A DNA stretch of 64,000 nucleotides, taken from assembly GCF_030272615.1 (NCBI RefSeq), contig NC_081415.1, forward strand, positions 234,082,803 to 234,146,802, given 5' to 3'. Both the position numbers and the translations under genes were made by a program. Position 1 is the first letter of the stretch. Each line of letters opens with the position of its first letter. Positions 47,469 to 59,720 of the stretch are shown one piece after another. The notes beneath the pieces are model-generated. The model worked only from the letters and a program-made list of their open reading frames with translations, had not been told where the DNA came from and ran no database searches. This DNA comes from Cryptomeria japonica. Lineage: Eukaryota; Streptophyta; Pinopsida; Cupressales; Cupressaceae.

Positions 47469-49090
47469 TGGAGTACCCCTACCCTAATCAGATTCTAATC
47501 TCGGTTTGACCTTGGTTAGTTTATCATGTTATAATGTTATAGTTAGATGTTTTGAATTTTGTGCATACCTGTTAATGTGGTTTTCGCACCAATTTGTATG
47601 CAAGCTTATTAGTTCTCCTATTGTGTGTTATTTATCTCGGGCTAACACTTTCATTAAGTATACACATGTATGCATGTATGATTCTTGGTTGCAGGAGATT
47701 TCAGGTATAGTACCACATGGGTGTGAGGTTCGTCTCTGCCTGGATTCATAGGTTTGAGTGTATCTCTTTGGCCTTAGAGTTTGGATTAGGTGGTCATAAG
47801 ACCCTTGTTTGACCCTACTCGTGCTCAAGTGAGCATCGTCAGTCGTCGTCGGTATTCCCTTTGGTTGGGTATGCAGGTCGTCTGTTTGTTTGACTTTCTT
47901 GAGTTGCGTGTTGGTGTGTGGTTAAATTGAGTAATTAATCCTTAATATTTAATTTGATTTAATGTGTATTTACGTATTAGTATTTAAGGGACTAAATTAA
48001 ATAGGTTCCCTTTATGCGAGTAATCGTTAATTAGAATTGCTCAATTTAAATTGGCAGCAAGTTTGATTAAATGATTAATTTATTCTGCTTATGCTTTTAG
48101 AAAGGAAAGATTTAAATTTAATTGAAATAGAATTAATTTAATCTCTTTTCCCTTTGAAAAATAGAAAGGTTGATTTTAATTATTTAAAGAAAATCAATTT
48201 TAATTAGAAAATCAAGTTTTATATTTGCATTTGATAAAGTTTTGAAAGAATGAATTTGGAGATTTTATTTTAATCAAAAATAGTTTACCCTCATTAAATA
48301 ATTTGAAATATAAATGATAGTTTTCTTAAATTAAGAAAATTAGAAATTAATTGAGGGAGTGGCATTTTGATTTTTATAAATTAGAAATAAATTGTGTAAA
48401 AGTATTAAAAATTCAAAAATAAGGATTTTGGATGGTATTTTAATAAAAATATTTTAAATGCAAAAATGAAAATTTTGTCAATATTTTTCCCATATAACCT
48501 AGGGTTGGAAAATATTTTAGGGAGAATAATTTTTGGAAAAAGAATTCCCGGAGAGTTATTTTGGAAAGATGTTCTGGAGGAAATTTGGGAGAAAAATATT
48601 TCTCGAAGAGAAGAATTGATCTGGAGCTTGGAGATTGGGCTCTGCAACAAATCTCATCCATGATTGCTTAATGAGGTAGGTTTCTTAATGGTCTCCTTTG
48701 TTGGAAAAGAAAAATTACTTTTTGGTTTTGAAATGTATGTGTTTATTGTTGAAAAATCTCCCAGATTGATTTGTTGGTTGAGTTTGGGTGGAGTTTTAAA
48801 ACCATGCATTATAGCTTGTGTTCTTGCAAAGTTGGTTAAATCATGGGCGAGAAATGATTCATTCTGCCCAAATATGGGCTTTGTTTGAAGAAAATTGCTT
48901 GTGGGTCTGGTTATTCTTCAAATTTTTTTGAGTATTTAATAACTTGTGACACAAAAAATATATATATTATAGTCTCTGTGAGACTGTGGATTTAATAAAT
49001 CTGGGGTTTGTGTTTTAGAATTTGTTTTATTTTATTAAATAAAATTTCAAAAAAAAAAAAAAGAATCAAAATTTTTATGTGGCTGGATGA
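47469..49090 (+). repeat. Ty3-like LTR 5' portion, copy 1
   Basis: Aligns in order with 52,259-about 53,720: 'cccctaccct', 'gtttgaccttggtta', 'gtgcatacctgtta', 'attcttggttgcaggagatt', 'ggattaggtggtcat', 'attaatttaat' AT-rich stretch, 'ttgggctctgcaacaaat' and 'gaggtaggtttctt'. Shared blocks are separated by indels. Confidence 0.65.
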
Positions 49091-49360
49091 ATTTTTGGGT
49101 TGGAGGGCGGGAAACCGAGGAGCTTGCAACCTAAGCAGGGGGGGTCTGCGACCACAACAGTGCCCGCAGAGCCCTGCGACCACAGGGTGGCCATAGGGTC
49201 CTGCGACCCAGTGGTGGTCGCAGGGTTCCCCGTATCCACTATGGGGATGCCGAGGGACCTGCGCCCACCACAGTGGCCGCAGCTTTGCCGCTAGGGCACG
49301 ACCGCCCCACTCCCGGGGATGGGAGGTGCGCCTGTGGCTACCCTAGGGTTAGTCGCCCTT
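49091..49360. repeat. GC-rich island with short inverted repeats
   Basis: About 270 bp of GC-rich sequence in otherwise strongly AT-rich DNA. 'ctgcgaccac' and its complement 'gtggtcgcag' recur; one perfect hairpin is CCTGCGACC (49,200-49,208) with GGTCGCAGG (49,216-49,224). Small open frames across it are not supported as genes. The corresponding place in the second LTR copy (about 55,640-55,690) is short and not GC-rich. Confidence 0.65.
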
Positions 49361-52246
49361 CATCTTTTTTTTAATTATTTTTTTTAAGTTTAAAAAAAAT
49401 ATTAATATATTAAAATTTAATATATATATTTTCTTATTATTAAATTTTACCCTCATTTACCCTCTTGTTGTATTTTGATTTTCAAAGATAGGTTGCATAT
49501 TTTGATGTATTATTGTATTGAAGTAAGAATAGTGAGTTTTCTCAAGAGATTTTGTACTACCGAAAGATTATCTGTCTTGATTTCTTGTTCAGAAAACTAG
49601 AACATTAGATTGCAACAATAATAATTAGAAATGTCATGTTAGGTTGCTTTGCCACCCTCCTAAAAGATAGCAAAATGAAAACCATGCAACTAAAATGATA
49701 GACTTATATCTGAGCATATAGTGTGATCTTCTTGATCTTGTGAATTTGTAGGAAATAGTTGATTTTCCAACTCTCTTCCTCCTCTTGCCTAAATTATAGG
49801 GTTTGTTGTTTTTTAAATGCTATTAAGAATGCAGTGAATTAAGAAGAAGTTTTATAACGCATATGAAATTGTATGTTTGCTTTGGCTTCTAATTGAATGA
49901 GGAAAGTTTTTCTCTTTGGAAGAGAAAATTGCATAGTTAGTAATGTGAATGAAAATGCTTAGTGGAATTTGAGAAAGATATCGGAATGACGTTATTTCCT
50001 TGTGTAAATTTGAATTGTTAAAAATTTCAGTTTATGTATCTAGAGTAAACTTTATTTAATGATTCATGTGAAAAGCATAATTAAAACTTCCCTTAAGTAG
50101 ATGATAGCGAATTAAAAAGTACTCCCCATAAATGTGACTGAGCCAGTAATGGTGCTATTCTTTGTGTGTTGTAAGAAACCCGTACTTGCTATGTGTGCCA
50201 TGGGATGGTGAAGTAATCAACCATGGGGAATATGTTTGCCTATGAGTATGGGAAACCATACTATTTATGTGATGTTGCATATTTGTTCCCTTACTGAGTG
50301 CCAACCCACGGGTTGTTGATAAGTCAGTATGTGAAGGGGTAGTATTAGAAGTCACCATTCCTTGAATAGTATGAACAACATACGAGTAATGTCAACGTGA
50401 AGCGACTTTAGCTTCCCTATCTCAAGGAAAAAATATAGTTATATAATGAAACTGTATTATAGGTGTACTCAATACTTTCCCTTGTGATGAACCGATATAT
50501 GAGGTTCATGTGTGCTAGCCTAATTCCTATCCTTTATTTTGGGCATATAGATGATAGTTCTTGAGCATAATGATGGATTATATTGGAGCATCTTTTGCCT
50601 TGTCTTCATGAGAGGCATGTTATTTGTCACATGAGCTGCCAATTGACTAGTGTTGGTAGACTTGTGGGTAGACCTTAGCCATGTATACCTCTGGCTTACG
50701 ACGAGTATCCTGAGAGGTACGTTGCTATGCAAGGTGTGACCTGCACATGCCTTATCCGTGAGGTACACTACCATGTGAGATATGTTCATTGCATGCCCTT
50801 TCTGCATGGAGTATTGTCATGTCGTGCTGAGACACGATGCGGGATGTAGTAGACATTGCCATGAGGCCTACCGATAGGTATAGGGTAGAGCCATGCCGCA
50901 CGACGATGTGATGCATGGTGATGTCGAGGTGCACATTGCCATGCCATGCGGATGTGTGACTAGGCCACACCACATGATGAGCTACTGCGATAGCTAGATG
51001 ATTGTTCCTTCCTTCCTCGTTGGTGGCTAGCTGCTAGTCACATAGTGATGTAATCTGCACTTATGATTTTCTTTTATTATTTATTTATTTATTTATTTTC
51101 CTGGAGGGCCAGCAATTTATCTTATTTTGACCTTGAAGGTTTAGCCACGATCTTGCAATCTTGTTCTTACTTGATTTGATGTTGCAATTTTAGAATTATT
51201 TTATTACCTTACTATTGGAATTGATGATTATTATCTTTATTCTTCTATACTTTGGTGGCTAAACTGGTTTATCCTTATTGTTTTCGTAAGCTGGTCTTGT
51301 GTTGCAATGTGAATTCCTCTCCAAGAACGTAGGAGACAGGCTTGGATGAGTGTATACGAGGAAGTAGACGTAGGGAACCTTGAGGATGGAGGTATGTGAG
51401 GCTGTGAGACAGCTAGGATCCACTACCTACCTATGAGTGGTGACTATCTCTTGGAGGCTAAACACCTTACACAACAAGCGATGTTCATGAGGGTCTTGTA
51501 TGGAAGGTAGCACCACTGTGGTGTACCCTAGCACCATCAAGCCCTTGAGTGAGATGTTGGATATTGATGATCATGTTATTTGTTCTGAGATCAGGCATAG
51601 AGATGTTGATCGTGCATGTTATCTTTGACCAAGCATTAGACATGCTCACATGTGGCCTTTTCTGTTGTGCAATTCCAGTTATGTGGATGGTTATTATGTG
51701 CAATCATGGATTAAATGGTGTTAACTTGTCACTATGTTATGGGACATAGTCATTGGAATGGTTCTTATATGTATGGAAAGTGTAAACAATTGAGTTATTT
51801 ACGTTCCTCCTATTTATTGAAATGTTAACTTGGTTGTAGAAATTGATATTTGAAGCTAGTCCTATGGGATAAAGTTTTGATAAAAGAGGTATGGGTGAAA
51901 GAATTTGATCTTGAAGGCATGTTTTCTTTTCATGTTTGATAGATGATTATGGTAACTATTGTCTATATCTTTTAATTGCTTTAATTTGGTGTAATGAAAG
52001 GGAGGAAAAATCCTCGTTTCTCTATTATGATTGTGTGTAAATTTTGGAATATTTTAAGAAGAGTATGATTTTAGATGCATTCTGTTAATGGATAATGACA
52101 TTCATAGAGGGTTTATAAATAATGTTTTAAAATTATTGACAAAATATTTATTTGTGTAAATTGATAATTGTAATTGAGTTTCAGGGCTAATATGTGTTGT
52201 ATGAATTCTGCTTAGCCTTGCGACTTCTAGGAGTAAGTCGGAGCCT
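49361..52246 (+). other. Internal or 3' untranslated sequence of the Ty3-like element
   Basis: AT-rich to about 50,090, then sequence with recurring 'gaggcatgttatttgtcaca' and 'gaggtacgttgctatg'-like phrases (50,600-50,960). From 50,590 to 51,500 it is homologous to the fragment inside CACTA at 35.9-37.1 kb. No protein recognised. It leads directly into the polypurine tract at 52,247. Confidence 0.5.
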
Positions 52247-52258
52247 AGGGGGGGAGAA
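52247..52258 (+). promoter_or_regulatory. Polypurine tract before Ty3-like LTR copy 2
   Basis: AGGGGGGGAGAA directly before TGTAATTCCCC at 52,259. It shows that 52,259 starts a 3' LTR and that the sequence to its left is internal. Confidence 0.7.
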
Positions 52259-53257
52259 TGTAATTCCCCTACCCTAGTTGGCCTTGTAAAACCCATTTGA
52301 CCTTGGTTGACTTCCTATGTGGCATTCTTGAATGGTTGATTAACCGTGATGCAATGTTGTAGATTAGATAATATAAATAATTGTGCATACCTATTATTGT
52401 GCTTTTGCATCAATTCTGGTGTAAATGTAATTGTTCCCTAATTCTTGTTATAAATCTTGAGCTAACGCCTTCATTGAATATGTATATATATGTATGCTTG
52501 CATGACTCATGGTTGCAAGAGATTGCAGGTACTATACCGCTTAGGTGCGAGGTTCATCTCCATCAGGCTTCGCAGGGTTGAGTATACCTCCTTCATCCTT
52601 AGAATTTGGATTAGGGGGTCATTAAACTCTCGTCTTGCCTTCGCCATGATCAGGTGAGTGTCATGTGTGGTCCGTCAGGTTCCTTTTTTGGTTGGGTTGC
52701 ATGTCGTGTGATTGGTGGACTTTCTTGGTTTGTGTGCCTTGCATGTGGTAAATGGAGTATTTTAACCTAAGTATTTAATTCAATTTAATGTGTTGATTTA
52801 CGCATTAGTAATTGAGAAATTAAAATAAATAGGGTTTTGTTAGGTGATTAATCATTAATTAAAAAGATCGCTTTATTTATGTTGTAGCGAATTTAAATTA
52901 ATGGTTAATTTTAAATAATGAATTTAATTAGTTTATGCATATTAAAAAGGAAATATTTAAAGTTATTTGAAATATAATTAATTTAACCTCTTTTGCATTT
53001 TGGAAAAGAAAGGTTAATTTTACTTATTTAAGAAAATTAATTTTTATTAGAAAAGCAAGTTTAATTTATAAGTAAATTTGATATAGTATGAAAGATTGAT
53101 TTTGGGAATTAGTTTAATTAAAATATTTAACCCTTGTCAATATTGCAAAATATAAATGTTGGCTTAATTAATATCGAGAAAATTAAAATTAAATAAGAGA
53201 GAAGCATTTTAATTAGAAAATCAAGTTAAATTAATTGAATAGTTGAAAAGAATTATT

Positions 53258-53401
53258 ATTTCCTTTTTATTTAAAAAGTGCTTAAATTTCGAAATTAGAA
53301 ATTACATGAGGGAGAGAAAAACATTTTTGATTTCCTTTTTATTTAAAAAGTGCTTAAATTTCGAAATTAGAAATTACATGAGGGAGAGAAAAACATTTTT
53401 G
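53258..53401. repeat. Perfect 72-bp tandem duplication
   Basis: 53,258-53,329 (starting atttcctttttattt) is repeated without a visible change at 53,330-53,401. Confidence 0.9.
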
Positions 53402-53847
53402 ATTTGTTTTTTTTTTTGAGTTAAAACAAAATAAAACAAAATGCTCTTTTATTAAATATTTTATGATTGGAAAATATTTTTGGGGGAAAACCTAAAAAAG
53501 TTTAGGTTTCATATATATTTTTCTATTTTATTTTATTTGGGGGTTCACCCGAAGTAGCCGACAGTCTGTGGGAAGAAGAAATTTTTATGCATGTTGGAGA
53601 TTTTGGAAGGATGGATTTTTACACAACTGCAAGTTGGGCTCTCCTTCAGGATCTTGCCAGGAATGCGAATGAGAGGTAGGATTCTTGGTTATTCTTTTCT
53701 ATTTCATGGTTAAATCAAAAATGATGTTTTGTTTCAGCGTTGAAAAAAAAAAAGGGTTTGCATTGCTTTGTATTGGAGAAAGTTATTGGGTATATTGAAA
53801 AAAAATCATGTTCTTGCAGTAAAATTTCTCATATTGTTTGTTTTAAA

Positions 53848-55198
53848 TGTAAATAGGAAATGTGGAAATCATCAAAGCAAGTATAAAAATTAGCCTAGTT
53901 CAATCATGAAAACTCAATTGCAATGACCAATCCTAATTACATTCAATGAAAACATGAAAACAAGACATTTCAAAATGAAATCTAAGCAAACCAAATGAAG
54001 ATGTCTCCTTCATGTGGCTCCATTGTCCTTCTTTCTCCTTCAAATTGCTTTTGTTTGTGGATCTCACCTACTATTGCATAAGCATGATGTGAAAGCAAGT
54101 AGACAAGACGAGACGACAACATAAGGGTACTAGAAGCGTGATTGATTCGACCAGGGACTTTGATTGAAGAAATTCATCCAATTTATAGATAAATGGGAGA
54201 AATGACAAGATTAGCATGAATTTGATTCGAATGGAAATTTCAAATCAAGAATGACAAATATGACAAATTATGACAAATTGACACTTTCTATGCGAAATTG
54301 ATTGATTGATAATTTTGACAAATTGCTATGTCAAAATTGATTGACTGACAATTATGACAAATTTGCTATGTAAGGATTTATGACAATTAGGAGAAATAGG
54401 AGAAATTAGAAAATTAGATGAATTAGAAATAAGGAAATTAGAAAATTGATGAAAATTAGAAAATTAGGAATTAGGAGAAATTAGTAAATTGGAAAATTAG
54501 GTAAATTAATTAATAATTTTTCATTCATTAATTAATTCACAAAGAGAGGAGGAATTAGTTAGCCAACTAAATAAACATTTAATTGTGATAATAAGACTTA
54601 GGATAAATAAACTTTTTAACCTAGAGGGAGAAATGACAAACAAGGTTAAATGAATAAATCATGAAACCCTAGAAGATGAATTAGAAATGCAAGGATGACA
54701 ATTAGGTCTTGATGTAGGATTGATTTGATCATGATTCTGATTAACAACAGGACCAATGCTGATAAATGATTTGATTGATAAATGAGCCAATTGACGAGGA
54801 ACAATGACAAATTGATCCAAATTGACAAGGAGATCAAATTGATAAGCGCCAATTGACATGATTAAAGAGGACAAGGATCGATGACGAATTGATTGCAAAA
54901 TGACAAGATTGACAAGTTGATAATCGCAAATGATTACTAACAAGCTAAAGATGATTGACAGATTAACAAGAGGACAAGGATCGACCAAAATCATGACTGA
55001 AGATTGTTATCGACAAGACCTAATTTGAAAGTGATACAAAATGAGGAATGCAGAAGAAGGACTCGATGCTCGCAAATGATAAAGACCAAGTGCGAATCAT
55101 AGGAGAAATGTTAATGCGACACAAAAACCCTAAAATAAGGCAATGCGCAAATGTTAAAGTACGACTCCGCAAGCGTTGACCAGTTTTAGACGTCTACA
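53848..55198 (-). mobile_element. Solo LTR (Ty3-like), inserted in LTR copy 2
   Basis: Bounded by TG at 53,848 and CA at 55,198, with a 5-bp duplication TTAAA at 53,843-53,847 and 55,199-55,203. Read on the minus strand it starts TGTAGACGTCTAAAAC and ends CTATTTACA. The orientation is inferred from that start and from 'ttaatttacct..agg'-type leader sequence, not proven. No coding sequence. Rich in 'gacaaattgaca' phrases (54,250-54,370) and 'gaaattag' phrases (54,390-54,500). An open frame at 54,646-54,994 has no support. Confidence 0.8.
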
Positions 55199-55854
55199 TT
55201 AAACATTCTAGAAAAATATATTTCAATGATTGTGAATGAAAGAAAATTTGGGGGTTTTTAGTTTATTATTGTTTTACTTTTATGGTGTTTTGATTTGATA
55301 TTAAATCTCGAGATAAACTGAAAATCGAAATTTATTCTCAGAGAAGTCTGAGTAGTGGGGTTGTTTTATTTTATATTTTGGAAAGCCATGAACATTCTGG
55401 AAATGTATTTTAAATCTCTGTTTGAGACTGTGTAGAAATAAAAATAATAAAATTCATTCCTTTTGTTTTCGCTGTTGTGATCTGTATATTTTTAACAGCG
55501 AATGTTTAAAAAAAAAAAATTAATTTTTAAAGTCTCTGGGAGACTAGCGTTTTTAGACTGTGTTTTACATAGTAAATATTTTAAATAAAATTAAAAATAA
55601 AATAAAAATAAATAAATAAATAAATAATATAAAATAAATGGGGGGGCAGCATGCTACCCTATGGTAACAAAGCTACCAGGCAATATTAAATTGCCTTAAT
55701 TTTTTTTTACATGCTGTTACTAGGCAATATTAAAATTGCCTTAACTTTTTTTTTTCATGCCTCCAGTATGTGGTGTTTTGTGTTTTTAATTTATGTAAAA
55801 TATATATATATATATCCATTTATAAAGTTGTTATTTATTTTAATATTTTATTGG

Positions 55855-56018
55855 GAAGATTTTGGAAATAAAAGGATAAAGTAATATTTTATTTGGAAGG
55901 TTTTGGAAATAAAAGGATAAAGTAATATTTTATTTGGAAGATTTTGGAAATAAAAGGATAAAGTAATATTTTATTTGGAAGATTTTGTAAACAAAAGGAT
56001 AAAGTAATTTTTGTTTAA
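55855..56018. repeat. 41-bp tandem repeat, four units
   Basis: Unit gaagattttggaaataaaagg...attttatttg, at 55,855, 55,896, 55,937 and 55,978, with a few substitutions, most in the last unit. Confidence 0.9.
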
Positions 56019-56439
56019 AAAAAAGTCCATTTTATTTTTAGTGTTAAATATTATTATTATATAGTTTATTAACAAGGGTTAATAAACATATACTATTTAA
56101 TATTAAGTTTGAAATCTATGATTTATTCAATTTGTTTATATATATATATATATATATATTTAATGAGATTAATATATATATTTTAATAATAATAATAAAG
56201 TGAAAATTGTGTATTCTTAAATTATTAATTGATTATATTTTATTATCTAGGGGCTGATAATTATATAATGATTAATATTAAAGTTGGGAACTTGTTTAAA
56301 TGAGGAAATACTCCTTTGGGAATAGATAGAATAACTCTCTTTCATTGGAGATGTATGAAATAAATCATATTTATTATTCGGAGATGTTTAAATTTACATA
56401 TTATCCAAGTGCATATTATTTTTGAATTTAGATGTTATA

Positions 56440-58015
56440 GGACATATGGGAAATTGCCATAGTTGGTCAAGTACCTAGTTAGAGTACCGTCTGATAAGAA
56501 ACCCTTGCAATTGATTTAGATGTGTTCAGATGGATCCGCTTCTATAAAGGGATCATTTATGTATTTATTGGCCGAAGTGGTCGTTGTATAGTGGTTGTGT
56601 TCGCCTATAAGGCTGAGATGTAAATGACATGAACCTTATGTAATCTTAACTTAAATAATTGCCAGAGGGATCTTCTAGTTGAGCAGACCCAGAGATGTAG
56701 CCCTCTAGGGGTGAACTCCGAGATCATATCTGTGTTATGTGATGCTTTTGTCTCTCATTTTTCATACTTAGAGCTAACATGTATGGTTAAATTTTATAAG
56801 TGTATAATGAGGATTTAATGGAGTTATTTCTTGAATGCATAAATAAAGTGCTCTTGTTAAATGTAGTAATTAGGGTCATAAAAGATTGTAAATATGATTA
56901 TGGAAAGTATTTTGTTAATGTTAATGAAAAGAAGTAAGCATGGAAAGAAACTCACTAGGTTACAATTATTGAATTAACTTGTCATAAAGCTTGTAATTTG
57001 AACGTAATGAATGGATAACAAATATTGGATTAACTGTCATAATATCTAAATGGAAAATCTAATGGATGAACCTCATTTGGTTATTTACCTTTTTATCTTA
57101 AAAAGTGAACATCATCATATTCGCTCTATTTCACTAAATTGGATGAATTCATTTAGTTATTTATATTTCAACCTTAATAAATGAACTTCATCATAATAGC
57201 TAAAATTGATCTAAAATGGGAGAACTCATTTAGTTGTTTATATCTTAATCTTAGCAAATGTATTTCTGCATATTAACTTTATTTTAACTAAAATGAGTGA
57301 ACTCATTAAGTTAGTTATATTTTAACCCTAATGGATGATCGTCACTATGTTACTTACATTTTTAATCATTAACAAATGAATATCATTTTACTAACTATAT
57401 TTTAATTAAAGGGATGAACTCATGTGGCTATATTACATTTTCACCTTAATGAATGAACTTCATCTCTTAGCATTATTTTAACTTCAATGGATGAACTCTT
57501 TTGGCTATTTACATTTTAACCATCTATAAAAATAAACTTTGATATATTAGTTATATTGTATCTAAAATGGATGGTCTCGCCAAGTTAACCATATTTAAAC
57601 CTTAATGGGAGAATTCTTAAGATGCCTACGTTTAAAATACATTGAGTAAATATCCTCATGTTAGCCTCATCTCCAATCATAATAGATGAACGCTTCCTAA
57701 ATTATAAAATATCAATTCTTCGAACATATTTTATCCATGTCTAAAGCATTAACTTGTAATTAAGATATCCAGCTTAATTGGATCAAATGTCACGAGTTGA
57801 GTTAGGTGTAAGGTTACGTAATCACGTTGGGAAACTCCTTAGGTTCGTTTAGTCTTCCGCTGTGTTATCTAAGCTTTAGATAACTCCAATGTTTTTTAAT
57901 GTGTCTTATTATTAAAACTTCTTATTATTATTATAAGAAAAAAAAAAATATTTACACTCTAATTGAGTGTTTTAACCTAAACCCTTTGGGGTTTCCTAGC
58001 GGGGCATTACATAAT
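56440..58015 (+). repeat. Ty3-like LTR 3' portion, copy A
   Basis: Aligns with about 58,150-59,720: 'atagttggtcaagtacctag' (56,459), 'gtagccctctaggggtgaac' (56,697), 'gtaatcacgttgggaaact' (57,816), and 'gggtttcctagcggggcatt' (57,989) at the end. Its 57,050-57,660 section is an array of about ten degenerate 'atggatgaactcattt.gtta' units. Confidence 0.7.
57050..57660. repeat. Degenerate ~60-bp array ('aatggatgaactcat' units)
   Basis: Units such as 'ggatgaacctcatttggtta', 'ggagaactcatttagttgtt' and 'gagtgaactcattaagttag' follow each other with spacers of 'ttt(a/t)tattttaacctt'. Only about two units exist at the equivalent place in the other copy (59,385-59,450). Confidence 0.6.
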
Positions 58016-59720
58016 GGCAAGTCTTGCTTTGTTTGATTGTACCCTATCATATGGATTGATTTGGAGTACCTGTTTCTATCCTCGGTCTCGAGTTTGACTA
58101 TTATTTTGTGGTGGTGTTGTATTTGGTCAAATCCTTTATGCTAGTGTCGAATGATGATTTGTGGTTGACCATAGTTGGTCAGGTCTCTAGTTAGAGTACC
58201 GCCAGTCAATGCATCTCTTTTGAAATCGTGTTTGGCCAAATGGTCGTTTACTCCATTTTGAACTTTGTATGCTTGACCTTGTGTATGCTTGGGTTTTTAA
58301 GTTCGTTTGAGTATAGACTAGTGTCATATGGGAAAGTGGCTTTCGATTGGGGACCGCACCCAAAGTGATTGTTGGGTAACCCATCGAAAGTGTGTCTATT
58401 AAGTGATAACCTAATAGTATATTAGAGAGTTAGTTAATGAATCACTAAGTAAGATAATTGTGCCTCACACATGGGATGAGTGCTAACACAGACTCGACAT
58501 GTTGTGAGAAGGCCTGAAATGGAAAACCATCCTCCTTGTCTTCACGAAAGGATGTGTGGGTCCACATGAGGCTTGGATGGGCCGGAGGTTCGGAATAGGT
58601 TGCCAGAGTAACCCAGTATGTGGAGTCAAAACCTATGAAGACCTCCCATGGTAACCATACCAAGTTATGTGATGACACTTATCCCTTATGTTTGCTAGTG
58701 TGTTGTAGTGTTGTCTTGATAGGACAATTGGTGTGGAGTTGTCCTGATGTTTATGCCCTCACGAGAACTCGATATCATGTCAGACCTTGGGTTGCGAATA
58801 GTTAGTTCTACGGATGCTCCAGTTGATCTTTTGTAATTGTTTCATATTATGTTTAGTTGGATCCTTTCCTATTCGAGGAAAGTTCAGTATTTATTGGACC
58901 GAGGTGGTCACACATACCATTGATTATGTTCGCCTTGATGGTAGGATTGTAAATGATGTAAAATTATGTATTCTTCACTATTATTTAATTATCAGAGTGG
59001 TCTTGCAGTTGAGTAGACCAAGAGATGTAGCCCTCTAGGGGTGAACTCCAAGATCATTTCGGTGTTATGTGGTGTTTTACATTCTTATGTTTCTTTTTAA
59101 TTTAGCATGTATGGATGGCATTATGTTAGAATGTATGATGGGGATTAGATGAAGTTAATCTTAAAAGCATGTATGTAGTCATCTTATTAAAACGCAGTAA
59201 TTTGAATCATGAAAGAATGTAGATTAGAATAATGGAATATATTCTGTTATTGATAATGCAATTAAAGTATGCATGGAAAGTATTTGTTGGTTTATCTTGA
59301 AATTAAAGTATGTAATGAAATTAGATGCATGACTTATGTTTTTAATATAAGCTGGAGCGTAATGTATGGTTAAACTTATATTGGATGAACCTTAATCATG
59401 TTATCTAATCTTTTAACCTCAATGGATGAACCTCGTCATGTTATCTATAATATTAATATATCAGAAGAAATTATCATTTATTTAATTATTATCTTGTCAT
59501 TAAGTTAATCAACTTAATTGGATTAATTAAGCATGAGTTGAATTAAGTAATCACGTTGGGAAACCCTTTAGGTGTTTTTTAGTCTTCCGATGTGTTGTCT
59601 GCACTTATGATATCTCATTGTATCATGGTGTTGTGTTTAACTTTTAAAAAAAAAAATTATTTGTACTTCATTCGTGTGTTTTTAGCTTTATCCCTTCAGG
59701 GTTTCCTGGTGGGGCATTAC
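58016..59720 (+). repeat. Ty3-like LTR 3' portion, copy B
   Basis: Directly follows the end of copy A. From about 58,150 ('gaccatagttggtcaggtct') it parallels copy A, including 'gtagccctctaggggtgaac' (59,028) and the terminal GGGGCATTACA at 59,720. The first 130 bp (58,016-58,150) are additional LTR sequence not obviously in copy A. Confidence 0.65.

Larger units (their letters stand above)
52259..58015 (+). repeat. Ty3-like LTR copy 2 (3' LTR), containing a solo LTR
   Basis: Starts TGTAATTCCCC and ends GGGGCATTACA, which form the short terminal inverted repeat expected of an LTR. Total 5,757 bp, about 4.4 kb without the inserted solo LTR at 53,848-55,198 and its duplication. Contains a perfect 72-bp tandem duplication, a 41-bp x 4 array and an expanded ~60-bp degenerate array (57,050-57,660). 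Confidence 0.6.
47469..59720 (+). mobile_element. Block of nested long Ty3-like LTR sequence inside Copia-3
   Basis: Starts TGGAGTACCCCTACCCT, which aligns base for base with TGTAATTCCCCTACCCT at 52,259, and ends GGGGCATTACA at 59,720, identical to the end at 58,015. It contains two diverged copies of the LTR 5' part (47,469-about 49,400 and 52,259-about 55,800) and two of the LTR 3' part (56,440-58,015 and about 58,150-59,720), with internal-type sequence and a polypurine tract between. No protein-coding region is recognised in 12.25 kb. No target duplication is visible at the outer edges, and some Copia-3 sequence is missing, so deletion or recombination between LTRs is likely. Confidence 0.65.

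Noticed and set aside
49008-49294. Small open frames in the GC-rich island
   Set aside because: GC-rich sequence lacks stop codons by composition; three overlapping frames are open at once.
54646-54994. Overlapping Leu/Ile/Ser-rich minus-strand open frames
   Set aside because: Inside the solo LTR, with a repetitive 'gacaaattga' composition and no domain.
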